Part shown: piece after piece, positions 6,637 through 12,937 of the stretch
How positions within the stretch are numbered: the stretch's first letter is position 1
How the letters are laid out: every line of letters begins with the position of its first letter
Origin: Akkermansiaceae bacterium UBA985
GTDB taxonomy: Bacteria; Verrucomicrobiota; Verrucomicrobiia; Verrucomicrobiales; Akkermansiaceae
Direction: 5' to 3'
NCBI GenBank assembly: GCA_002292185.1
Contig: DBBL01000158.1
Location: 1-12,937 of the forward strand
Length of the DNA stretch: 12,937 bases
The notes under the pieces: model-generated
What the model was told of the DNA's origin: nothing
Databases searched by the model: none
The model's input: the letters and a program-made list of their open reading frames with translations, nothing else
Position numbers and translations under genes: made by a program

Positions 6637-6747
6637 AATTTTGTGAGATTTTTAGGAGGATGTTGAGACTATGAAAACAATAGTTATTGGTGTTTATGAC
6701 TCGTACCGGTGTCGAGGCAATCGCAAATTTATGGTGACGCAAAAAAA
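6637..6747 (-). promoter_or_regulatory. leader of the adhesin gene: hairpin and weak promoter
   Basis: Two signals are visible in this 111-base gap. A hairpin at 6733-6759 (GGTGA with TCACC, plus CGC with GCG and one bulge, loop containing seven T on the minus strand) overlaps the adaptor stop codon and may act as an attenuator or a processing site. Further on, TTGCCT (6715-6720) and CATAAA (6693-6698) with a 16-base spacer form a weak promoter match reading toward the adhesin. Separate expression of a secreted substrate from its transporter is common in T1SS loci. The opposite strand carries an SD-like AGGAGGA and a 26-codon frame, described under findings. Confidence 0.35.
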
Positions 6748-7905
6748 CTAGCGCTCACCCATGGAGTTTGATAGAGTTTTCGTAATTGGTTTGGTAAGAT
6801 ACTGCATGACCGTCCGTTTTCCGGTTTTTATTTCTACTGCTGCAGTCATTCCCGGTTGAATATCGAGCTTTTCATCAGGACGACCACTGAATTGACGACT
6901 GAGGGTCCGCACTCGAATCCTGTAGTAGGGCATTTCGCCTTGTCTTAACTCTTCGTTCATTGTGTCGGCACCGATAAATACCAATTCACCGGGTAAATCA
7001 CCATAAATGCTGGTGTCATAAGCATCGATTTTGATAAAGGTCTGCATCCCTTGGCGCAGGAAAGCAATATCCGTGGGACTTACTTTGGCTTCAATCAGCA
7101 GGTTATCCTCAAGAGGAACAATCTGCATAATATCTTCTCCAGGGCGGATCACGCCCCCCAGCGTTGTTATTTGGACGTTTTTGACAATTCCTCTCATGGG
7201 GGCACGTAACTCCGCCTGTTCCAGAATGTATTTCCGTTGGTTTAGCAGCTGTTGCAGAGCCGTCAGCTGTTCTCTGGCCTGACTCAACTCCTGCTGAACG
7301 TCCTCTATGAATTTGTTTCTTTTATTGGTTATCTTTGCTTCGTAATCAGCGGCTTGCCGCTCCAGTCGCAGTACTTCGGTTATACTAACATCACCTCGAT
7401 TAACCAGTGGCTTGTTCATTTTGAGTTCCTGTCCGATCAGCTCGCGGATTTTTTGCATTGCTCCCAACTCGTCGTTCAAGGCCGTTTTACGCACGGCAAG
7501 CAATTTTCTCTGATTTTCGATGAAATCCGGGTAATTTTCGACAAGCGGTGGGAACTTCGGCTCACTGCCAAATAACTCAGCCTGAAGACGTGCTGTGCGG
7601 GCTGCCAGCGCAGCTACTTGCGAGCGCGTTTCTTCATGAGCTGCATTGGCACGCGTGCGGTCAATGCGCGCCAATACTTGTCCAGGAACGACTGTATCAC
7701 CTTCCTGAACTAGCAGATCTTCAAGCACGCCACCGTCCTGGGACTGAATCAGTTGAGTGCGGGAACCGGATATGACCTTCCCTGGCGCTCGGGTTACCTC
7801 TTCGATCTCTGCGTAATAAGCCCAGACTGTAAAAACTCCAAGGATCAATGCGACAAGCCAGAGAACGCTGCGCGATTTCTGTAATTTTGAGTCTTCGTTA
7901 TCCAT
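6748..7905 (-). CDS. HlyD-family periplasmic adaptor of the T1SS
   Basis: This 385-residue membrane fusion protein should link the inner-membrane ABC exporter to the TolC-type channel. A single membrane helix lies at about 13-31 after a short cytoplasmic tail. The first lipoyl half is at about 54-86 (DGGVLEDLLVQEGDTVVPGQ, then VLARID) and the second at about 231-265 (AELRAPMRGIVKNV). Between them, residues 90-225 form a long Gln/Glu/Arg-rich coiled-coil hairpin that would reach toward TolC. The C-terminal region ends in PGMTAAVEIKTGKRTVMQYL, the typical HlyD-family close with a final amphipathic stretch. Length fits LapC/HlyD-type adaptors (about 380-480). It starts 21 bases after the ABC stop, so the two are very likely cotranscribed. 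The ATG at 7903-7905 lacks a well-placed Shine-Dalgarno, so coupling to the ABC gene is probable. Confidence 0.95.
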   Translation of the reverse strand: MDNEDSKLQKSRSVLWLVALILGVFTVWAYYAEIEEVTRAPGKVISGSRTQLIQSQDGGVLEDLLVQEGDTVVPGQVLARIDRTRANAAHEETRSQVAALAARTARLQAELFGSEPKFPPLVENYPDFIENQRKLLAVRKTALNDELGAMQKIRELIGQELKMNKPLVNRGDVSITEVLRLERQAADYEAKITNKRNKFIEDVQQELSQAREQLTALQQLLNQRKYILEQAELRAPMRGIVKNVQITTLGGVIRPGEDIMQIVPLEDNLLIEAKVSPTDIAFLRQGMQTFIKIDAYDTSIYGDLPGELVFIGADTMNEELRQGEMPYYRIRVRTLSRQFSGRPDEKLDIQPGMTAAVEIKTGKRTVMQYLTKPITKTLSNSMGER

Positions 7906-7926
7906 AACACAATAAAACCTAACTTT

Positions 7927-10116
7927 TTACACCGTACGTTCTTTTTTAGCAGCAACCGACTGTAGATGACGAATTTTAGCCATCACCTCGTCCCGTGGCC
8001 CATCAACCACGACACGCCCCTTGTCTAGAACGATGATGCGCTGGACATGCTTCAACAAACTCATCTTATGCGTGACCATGACAAGAAGACTTTCGCTGGG
8101 CATTTCTTCGAATAGATGCCTGATCACCTGCGCTTCATTTTGGCTATCCATGGAAGCTGTCGGTTCATCCATCAGCAGGATTTTTGGCTTTGCCAGCAAT
8201 AGCCTTGTCAGACCAACCAATTGTCGCTGTCCCCCGGAAAGCCCTCGGCCGCCTTCGGTAATCTGCAATTCAAGTCCCCTGGGATGGGCCTTGATGGATG
8301 CTTCCAGACCAGTAAGCTTCGTGGCCTCTAGAATGCGGCTATCGCTAGGAGTCGGCAAACCCATGGTTAGGTTTTCCCGCAGCGAACCATTGAATAGCCT
8401 GACGTCTTGGGGAAGGTAGCCGATTTGTTCACGAATAAATTCAGGAGCTATTTGCTGAACATCGATCCCATCAAGATACAGCCCCCCCTCACGAGGTTTA
8501 TAAAGTCCGGCCAGTAGTTTTATAAAGGTGGATTTGCCGGAACCGACAGCACCCAACACGGCGACCCTTTCAGAAGGGCGGAAGCGTATTTCGGGTACCA
8601 CGATCGTCGGCCGATCGGAAAGGTAACCAAAAGTGGCATTTTTCAGGGCCAGTTCCCCTTGGCATCCATCCGGCACAATCAGACGCTCGCTAGTGTTGCG
8701 TTCGCCAGGTAACGCCATGATTCTGTCCAGGTTTTTCAGAGATATTTTGGCCTGCTTCCACTGCATCACGAGATTTGGAATTTGGGACAGCGGAGTAAAA
8801 ACGCGCCCCATCAAAATCGCACAAGCAATTAATCCGCCAAGAGTCAGGCTTTCTTCTGTGACTGCGTATGCACCGACAGCGATTAAACCGACATGGTTTA
8901 TCTGCTGTATCATTATGGAAAAGTTAGAAGCTCGCGCGCCGATTAGTTTCAGCTTGATATCACTGGAGGCAATGGTGGCAACCAGATCGCGATAGCGATC
9001 CTGCATTTTCCACTCACCGCCGGTAGCCTTGACTGACTCGATACCATCAACCGCTTCAATCAACAGTCCGTTCTTGATATTCGACTCGGTCATATTCTCT
9101 TCGCTGTAGCGCTCAATTTGGCCACGAAGGACTAGAGTCATCAAAATCGCAACCGGAACTAAAATAAGCGGAACTAGCGCGACATAACCACCAATGATCG
9201 CCACAACGCCAATGAACAGGACCGCAAAAGGTGCATCAGCAAACACGAACAGCACTGATGCTCCCATGAAGTTTCTCACCGAATCGAATTGTCTGATCTG
9301 GGCGGCAAACGTTCCTACGGTGGCCGGACGCTCATCGAGTCGAATATCCAAGGCCTTGCCAAAAAAAATGCCTGATAATTCCAGATCAATTGCCGTGGTT
9401 GCGCGCTCCATCATATAGGAACGGACCTGACGCATGGCAAATTCAAATAAGACGGCGATTAAGACCCCGACGGTCAACACCCATAGTGTCGAAAAACTCT
9501 TGGTAGGTACAACGCGGTCATAAACCTGCATGGTATAAAACGCTGCAAATAGGCCGAGGACATTCATTATCAGCGTTGCGAAGATAGCTTCAGCAAATAC
9601 ACGCCGCTTTTTACGAAGGGAATGAACAAACAATTTCGATGCAGAAGATGATGGTCCATCCTTTGCAGTCGCTCCCTCTTTTGCCTCCGGTTCCTGCGGT
9701 TCCTGGCCCAGATGGAGGAAAGAGCCTGATTGTGCTTCGGTCAGGTCAAGCTCACGAGTTTCTCCTTCATCATTCTCGGCAATCATAGCACCGGATGCGA
9801 GACGCCCAGTTAAGAACAACATTTCCGAGGTCTCATCGTTAACCCAGAGAAGGGGGAAAGCCCCTTTTTCAAGCTTCTGACTTTCTTTAAGGCAAGTCTG
9901 GGAGAGCGGAAACCGAACCAGCCACATTTCCTCTGCCTGTTGTGTCAAGGAAAGGCTGGAAAGGTCAGCACCATCTCGATTGGTTTCAAGCATGCTGAAG
10001 CGATGTCGTGGCACTGCATGCCCCTGTAATGCCGCCAGTCGGGATAAAAAGGCCGCTGTTCTGGCTTTACTCGAAGCTACTGACGAGGCAGATGAGTCAA
10101 CGGATGAATCGCTCAT
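7927..10116 (-). CDS. T1SS ABC exporter, LapB type with degenerate C39-like domain
   Basis: This 729-residue protein is a half-transporter with fused permease and ATPase; two copies should drive export of the adhesin. Residues 20-135 form an N-terminal domain in the place of a C39 peptidase, but no catalytic Cys or QxxxxxC motif is present, so it should bind substrate, not cleave a double-Gly leader. Membrane helices fall at about 173-198, 210-228, 285-330 and 400-440. In the ATPase, Walker A is GAVGSGKST (522-530), the Q-loop is LPQD (Gln570), the signature is LSGGQ (626-630), Walker B is ILLMDEP (646-652) and the H-loop is His683; all are intact. The N-terminus is unusually Ser-rich (SDSSVDSSASSVASS) and residues 137-160 form a charged linker. 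Its ATG overlaps the TolC stop as ATGA (10113-10116), so translation is coupled. The pattern matches the LapB family of adhesin exporters. Confidence 0.95.
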   Translation of the reverse strand: MSDSSVDSSASSVASSKARTAAFLSRLAALQGHAVPRHRFSMLETNRDGADLSSLSLTQQAEEMWLVRFPLSQTCLKESQKLEKGAFPLLWVNDETSEMLFLTGRLASGAMIAENDEGETRELDLTEAQSGSFLHLGQEPQEPEAKEGATAKDGPSSSASKLFVHSLRKKRRVFAEAIFATLIMNVLGLFAAFYTMQVYDRVVPTKSFSTLWVLTVGVLIAVLFEFAMRQVRSYMMERATTAIDLELSGIFFGKALDIRLDERPATVGTFAAQIRQFDSVRNFMGASVLFVFADAPFAVLFIGVVAIIGGYVALVPLILVPVAILMTLVLRGQIERYSEENMTESNIKNGLLIEAVDGIESVKATGGEWKMQDRYRDLVATIASSDIKLKLIGARASNFSIMIQQINHVGLIAVGAYAVTEESLTLGGLIACAILMGRVFTPLSQIPNLVMQWKQAKISLKNLDRIMALPGERNTSERLIVPDGCQGELALKNATFGYLSDRPTIVVPEIRFRPSERVAVLGAVGSGKSTFIKLLAGLYKPREGGLYLDGIDVQQIAPEFIREQIGYLPQDVRLFNGSLRENLTMGLPTPSDSRILEATKLTGLEASIKAHPRGLELQITEGGRGLSGGQRQLVGLTRLLLAKPKILLMDEPTASMDSQNEAQVIRHLFEEMPSESLLVMVTHKMSLLKHVQRIIVLDKGRVVVDGPRDEVMAKIRHLQSVAAKKERTV

Positions 10117-11513
10117 AGCTTCTGGCTCACATTTCCTGGGGTGATTTCCCCGGCCAAAAGCAACAGCCGAAGCTTGATGCTCATCAAGGAAAATTCCGTA
10201 TCAGCTAGCGCAATACTCGCAGAGGTTTTTTCGCTCTGGGCGTTTAGGACGTCTATCCAGCTTTTTTTCCCAACCTGAAATTGTCGCAGGTAAGAATCGA
10301 CAAGCTCTGAAGTCGATTCGCTTAATGAGTGGACTGCATCAATTTGTCCGGAATACGCTTGGTATTCTACCCAGGCAGTGGATATCTCTCTTTTTAATTC
10401 CTGTTGCTGGGTTAGTAGTGCATTTATGGTAGCCATTTTCCGTGAGGCAGCTGCTTTACTGGCAGAAATATCGGAAAGCCCGGCTCCTGTTTGCATTCGC
10501 AAAGCCACATATACTCCGTCTTCATAACGATCAGTTCTGTCATCATCACTTACTGATGATTTTAATCCGGCTACAAGACGCGGACGCCAGCTGGATTTGG
10601 CTAAGGCAATGTTGGCAGTGGATGCATCAATCTCGGCCTGCAATCGTTTGAGCGTTGGTGAATATTCTTTAGCTTTGGAATCAATTGATTCTTCTGTCCA
10701 TGAGCCAAAATCGATCTTTTTTGGACTGGCAAGGGTATTGACTGGACGTGCCACAAGGCGCTCCATCTTGCTGATCGCCTCATCACGCAGCCCTTGGCTT
10801 TGAATTTCCCCTCTAGTGGCTTGGTAGTAGCGAGCCTCCGCTTGAACCTGATCGGCTCTAGCACTTACTTTAGAGGCTGTACGTCGCTTAATAATATCAA
10901 GCAGCCTTTCATGCTCCTGTTCATTAATGATGGAGATTCGCAGACGCGCTTCCTGGCGCTGGATTTCGAAATATGTGATAGCGACCTCTGAAAGAATACG
11001 GAGCTTTAACTCATCCAATGCAGTTGTAGCGACCCTTTGCGCAGCTTCAGCTGCATCGATCTCACTCGATAACTGGCCACCAGTCCATAGAGGCTGCTCC
11101 AGCCTCGCTACCAGAGCATTGTCGCCGTCGCCTTCACTTTCCAAGCTAACGCTCAAATTCGGAAAACGTCCCCATTCCGCAGCATCTAAATCATATCCGG
11201 CGGCCTCGAGTTCGTTTACCTTTTGCAGGATATCTGGATTCGAGCGCAAAGCCTGTTCCATCAGGTCAGATAATTCCTCACCAATAACAACTTCAGCCCA
11301 GGCAGAAGGCAGGTCTGTGCGGTAATCTTTGAGCAATGAATCACCGTTTTCATCGGCGGCGGCTCCGTAGGCAGTCGATGAGAATGACGTATCCAGAATT
11401 TGGCCAAAAAGAAGCAGTAGCGCGATAAATCCGGTAGTCTTGATTTTTGAAGCCCAAGACAACGAAACTAAAGTATTGATATAGGACATAACGGCAGTCT
11501 TAGGCTTATACAT
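10113..11513 (-). CDS. TolC-family outer-membrane channel of the T1SS
   Basis: This 466-residue protein should form the trimeric outer-membrane tunnel for the exporter. The N-terminus has a basic region and a hydrophobic core (GFIALLLLFGQIL, about 28-40) with a likely signal-peptidase site near AYGA (48-51), though the n-region is long; an internal ATG (Met9) would shorten it. Two OEP repeats follow: about 75-265 with the helix ALRSNPDILQKVNELEAAGY, strands near LSVSLESEG and LEQPLWTGGQ, and about 280-455 closing with QFQVGKKSWIDVLNAQSEKT, a hallmark of the family. It is the first gene of the block, with a proper Shine-Dalgarno. Length fits LapE/TolC proteins. As this copy sits in the export operon, it is probably dedicated to the adhesin. 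Confidence 0.94.
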   Translation of the reverse strand: MYKPKTAVMSYINTLVSLSWASKIKTTGFIALLLLFGQILDTSFSSTAYGAAADENGDSLLKDYRTDLPSAWAEVVIGEELSDLMEQALRSNPDILQKVNELEAAGYDLDAAEWGRFPNLSVSLESEGDGDNALVARLEQPLWTGGQLSSEIDAAEAAQRVATTALDELKLRILSEVAITYFEIQRQEARLRISIINEQEHERLLDIIKRRTASKVSARADQVQAEARYYQATRGEIQSQGLRDEAISKMERLVARPVNTLASPKKIDFGSWTEESIDSKAKEYSPTLKRLQAEIDASTANIALAKSSWRPRLVAGLKSSVSDDDRTDRYEDGVYVALRMQTGAGLSDISASKAAASRKMATINALLTQQQELKREISTAWVEYQAYSGQIDAVHSLSESTSELVDSYLRQFQVGKKSWIDVLNAQSEKTSASIALADTEFSLMSIKLRLLLLAGEITPGNVSQKL

Positions 11514-11520
11514 ATCTGCT

Positions 11521-11524
11521 TCCT
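11521..11524 (-). promoter_or_regulatory. ribosome binding site of the TolC-type gene
   Basis: AGGA on the minus strand lies 7 bases before the ATG at 11511-11513. It is one of the few clear Shine-Dalgarno sites in the window and supports this start over the internal Met9. Confidence 0.6.
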
Positions 11525-11541
11525 AAAAGGAATTTGCTTTT

Positions 11542-11559
11542 CGGCGGCGCTAGCCGCCG
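11542..11559. promoter_or_regulatory. GC-rich hairpin in the leader of the secretion operon
   Basis: CGGCGGC (11542-11548) pairs perfectly with GCCGCCG (11553-11559) across a GCTA loop. It lies about 30 bases before the operon start codon on the transcribed strand. No T run follows on either strand, so it is not an intrinsic terminator. It might be an RNA structure affecting translation or part of an interspersed repeat with the solitary end copy nearby. Confidence 0.4.
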
Positions 11560-11770
11560 GGGTGGCATTGGGGGTGAGGGTTGAAGGGAGAGGGAAATTT
11601 AGTCTCAAGATGTCGTGTTGAAGGGTAAAATTTTCCGAACCGGAGGCTTTTGAGTTCAGTTGCTATGCAAGGCACTGTTTTGCGGTTAGCAACAGCAAAT
11701 CCTACCAAGACTTCATCTTTTAGGGCATAGGCAAGGGCAAAACTGGGGTCAAACGCAAAATATAAAGATT
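11550..11770 (-). pseudogene. open frame without start codon, possible gene remnant or repeat
   Basis: The 260-base gap before the secretion operon has no intact gene, yet one minus-strand frame stays open from about 11835 to a TAG at 11550-11552. Its translation has balanced composition at first (FALAYALKDEVLVGFAVANR) and becomes Pro/His-rich near the end (SPFNPHPQCHPGG). There is no in-frame ATG, only late TTG or GTG codons, and the frame runs back through the solitary transposase end into the antitoxin-like gene in another frame. It could be the tail of a gene cut by the repeat or noncoding repeat sequence that happens to be open. No family is recognised. Confidence 0.25.
11745..11770 (+). 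repeat. solitary copy of the RAYT terminal repeat
   Basis: These 26 bases are identical, in the same orientation, to 1222-1247 at the left end of the RAYT element about 10.5 kb away. The partner end and the GGTTGACC that completes the hairpin at the left end are absent here. The copy starts 3 bases past the stop codon of the antitoxin-like gene, a position like that at the transposase gene, where it overlaps the stop. Confidence 0.85.
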
Positions 11771-11773
11771 CAT

Positions 11774-11968
11774 CTACTTGGAGTTGTAAGGTGCCTGATC
11801 TTCGGCGGCGGCGAGCGGTTTGATTTCTTCAGGCTGGAGGCGAGTGAGTTTTCCGTTGCGAGTGACGACTGCGTATTGCCCGAGGCGTCGTTTGCGCTCA
11901 AGGGCTCTCGCTACGGACTTTTCCATGCTCGCCATGATGACGTCCGTGTCTGTGTTTTTATGGTTCAT
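11774..11968 (-). CDS. small protein paired with the zeta-like kinase, putative antitoxin
   Basis: This 64-residue protein has a helical, basic first half (MASMEKSVARALERKRRLGQ, about 13-32) and then a short strand-turn-strand (YAVVTRNGKLTRLQPEEI). The pattern of a helix, then an RLGQ-like motif, then a NGK turn is one I associate with small proteins that sit beside COG4185 zeta-like kinases. I cannot name a domain with certainty. Its ATG overlaps the kinase stop as ATGA (11965-11968), so the two are translationally coupled and it very likely acts with that protein. In such pairs the small gene often comes first; here it is second. It could be an antitoxin, a regulator or an accessory subunit. 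Confidence 0.75.
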   Translation of the reverse strand: MNHKNTDTDVIMASMEKSVARALERKRRLGQYAVVTRNGKLTRLQPEEIKPLAAAEDQAPYNSK

Positions 11969-12534
11969 AGTTCCGATTGTGTAACTAAATGCGCATAGTA
12001 GCCATCATTCGCGATCTGGCGACCTTCAATTGTTTGCGTGAAAATTAGGCTTAAGGTTTCACTGTCATTGATGAAACAGCGTGCTCGATCAACACCTTCA
12101 CTGAATTCGCCTAGTAAGTTTCTGAGGCTTTTTGAGAAGCGCCGTTCGATATCTGCTGGTGGGATAGAATGACCGCCTGCGAGAATGCGTTCTTGAACGC
12201 GCTCGTGTGAGTATTCAACGCTGGGTAATGCCAGATAGACTAATTCCACGCGCCATCGGGATGCTTTGAGCTTTTTGATCAACGCGAGGTAGCTGCGGCC
12301 GGAGAGGGTGGTCTCGAATCCAAAGTCTTTGCCGCTCTTTATGGCTGATTGAATCTCGCTGAGATAAATACGACTGGCATTGAAGGTTTCAGCTTCGGGA
12401 TTGATCGGATTCAAGCCCGCAGCGATGGAATCCGCGTTAATGAAATGCTGGCAGCCGACTAGCGGCAGGAAATCGAGGGCAAAGGTGGTCTTACCTGCGC
12501 CGTTTGGTCCTGCGATGATCCAGCATGTTTTCAT
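11965..12534 (-). CDS. zeta-toxin-like P-loop kinase (COG4185 type)
   Basis: This 189-residue protein has the zeta-toxin/COG4185 layout. Walker A is GPNGAGKTT (9-17), followed by INADSIAAGLNP (32-43), the substrate-side acid motif FETTLSG (73-79) and ERVQERILAGGHSIP (111-125), whose Arg and GGH/IP pattern are typical of the family's lid. Zeta toxins phosphorylate UDP-N-acetylglucosamine and block cell-wall synthesis; whether this short, single-domain member does so is unknown, as many COG4185 proteins are uncharacterised. It lies 81 bases after purL and starts a two-gene unit with the small protein downstream. No epsilon-type antitoxin is present. The ATG at 12532-12534 has no Shine-Dalgarno and follows an AT-rich leader. 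The catalytic motifs look intact. Confidence 0.88.
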   Translation of the reverse strand: MKTCWIIAGPNGAGKTTFALDFLPLVGCQHFINADSIAAGLNPINPEAETFNASRIYLSEIQSAIKSGKDFGFETTLSGRSYLALIKKLKASRWRVELVYLALPSVEYSHERVQERILAGGHSIPPADIERRFSKSLRNLLGEFSEGVDRARCFINDSETLSLIFTQTIEGRQIANDGYYAHLVTQSEL

Positions 12535-12578
12535 TTATTAGGAATTAAGAGAGAGCGATTCTAACCATAAACTACGTG

Positions 12579-12607
12579 GATTAAGAGTAGGATTATGATT
12601 AAGAGTA
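12579..12607. repeat. short direct repeat between purL and the zeta-like gene
   Basis: GATTAAGAGTA occurs at 12579-12589 and 12597-12607, 18 bases apart. It could be a binding site for a regulator of the downstream pair or chance in AT-rich sequence. I see no terminator for purL in this 81-base gap. Confidence 0.4.
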
Positions 12608-12615
12608 AGACGGGC

Positions 12616-12937
12616 TTAGCCTACGTAGTTACGGGCGTTCTGGAACATCTTCAACCATGGGCCTGCTTCGCCGGTGAACTGATCGGTTGGCTTGTAGGAC
12701 ATTTGGACGGAACGGAACAGGCGTTCGGGGTGTGGCATCATGATGGTGGCGCGGCCGTCGGCGGTGGTGAATCCTGTCGCGCCGGCGGGGGAGCCGTTCG
12801 GGTTGGCAGGATACGTTTCCGTTGGTTCGCCATTGAAATCGATGTAGCGGGCGCTGATCTGATCGCCTGTTAAGCATTTTTCGAAATCACCTGTGGTCGA
12901 GAAGTCTGCGCGGCCTTCGCCGTGGGCGACGGGGATC
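12616..12937 (-). CDS. purL: phosphoribosylformylglycinamidine synthase, C-terminal fragment
   Basis: The frame is open from the window edge to TAA at 12616-12618, giving about 106 residues that are the end of the large, one-chain PurL. This enzyme makes FGAM from FGAR, glutamine and ATP, the fourth step of purine synthesis. The fragment is the end of the glutamine amidotransferase domain: IPVAHGEGR near the edge, then [20 protein letters not shown], then [14 protein letters not shown], and the closing [13 protein letters not shown]. The PHPER motif (12721-12735) holds the His and Glu of the Cys-His-Glu triad; the Cys lies outside the window. The match to the C-terminal end of enterobacterial PurL is clear by eye. 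The rest of the gene continues beyond 12937. The frame at 12629-12877 on this strand is only a shadow. Confidence 0.95.
   Translation of the reverse strand, partial: IPVAHGEGRADFSTTGDFEKCLTGDQISARYIDFNGEPTETYPANPNGSPAGATGFTTADGRATIMMPHPERLFRSVQMSYKPTDQFTGEAGPWLKMFQNARNYVG

Noticed and set aside
9700..10116. Active C39 peptidase domain in the ABC exporter
   Set aside because: No catalytic Cys or His pattern of double-glycine peptidases is visible in residues 1-160, so a bacteriocin-type exporter is not supported.
12595..12877. Two open frames (plus 12595-12873, minus 12629-12877)
   Set aside because: Both lie over the purL fragment, which has the PVAHGEGR and MPHPER motifs in another frame. 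The Arg/His-rich minus frame is a shadow.
1..12937. tRNA or rRNA genes
   Set aside because: No cloverleaf with a GGTTCGA-type arm or ribosomal RNA signature was seen on either strand by eye.

Overview
The window looks like a chromosomal segment of a free-living Gram-negative bacterium of roughly balanced base composition. An outer-membrane TolC-type protein, a full type I secretion system (T1SS) and a large one-chain PurL point to a Gram-negative. The style of the REP-type transposase and the scarcity of Shine-Dalgarno sequences made me think of the Verrucomicrobiota (Opitutia/Puniceicoccales-like). That placement is inference, not proof. Every gene I can support is on the minus strand; only a possible gene tail and a terminator at the far left read rightward.

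Layout from right to left, in the direction of transcription. (1) 12616-12937 is the 3' end of purL, the glutaminase end of FGAM synthase, cut by the window edge. (2) 11774-12534 is a two-gene module: a zeta-toxin-like P-loop kinase followed, with a 4-base overlap, by a 64-residue protein that may be its antitoxin. (3) 11514-11773 is a gap with a solitary 26-bp copy of the terminal repeat of the transposase element at 1.2-2.2 kb, a long open frame with no start codon, and a GC-rich hairpin. (4) 2296-11513 is a five-gene block in one direction: TolC-type outer-membrane protein, LapB-type ABC exporter, HlyD-type adaptor, a 1134-residue repetitive surface protein (the likely substrate), and a Ser/Thr-protein-kinase-like protein. 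(5) 1218-2227 is a REP-associated tyrosine transposase (RAYT) gene bounded by 26-bp perfect inverted repeats. (6) 261-1100 is a membrane-anchored protein with TPR-like helices and no assigned function. (7) 1-260 is a gap with a rightward intrinsic terminator and two weak repeat-like motifs.

How the genes work together: the TolC, ABC and HlyD proteins form one channel across both membranes, and the 1134-residue protein has an N-terminal BapA/LapA-like prefix and a C-terminal T1SS-type signal, so the operon should export and possibly retain its own adhesin. The adhesin has 17 repeats that alternate strictly between short (28-31 residue) and long (33-49 residue) intervals. The long ones carry acidic, variable inserts, which looks like a solenoid displaying variable loops on one side. 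The kinase-like gene directly after the adhesin is the least expected member and its catalytic loop is unusual. It is the best candidate for an undescribed link between phosphorylation and adhesin export or retention. No LapD/LapG pair is in the window.
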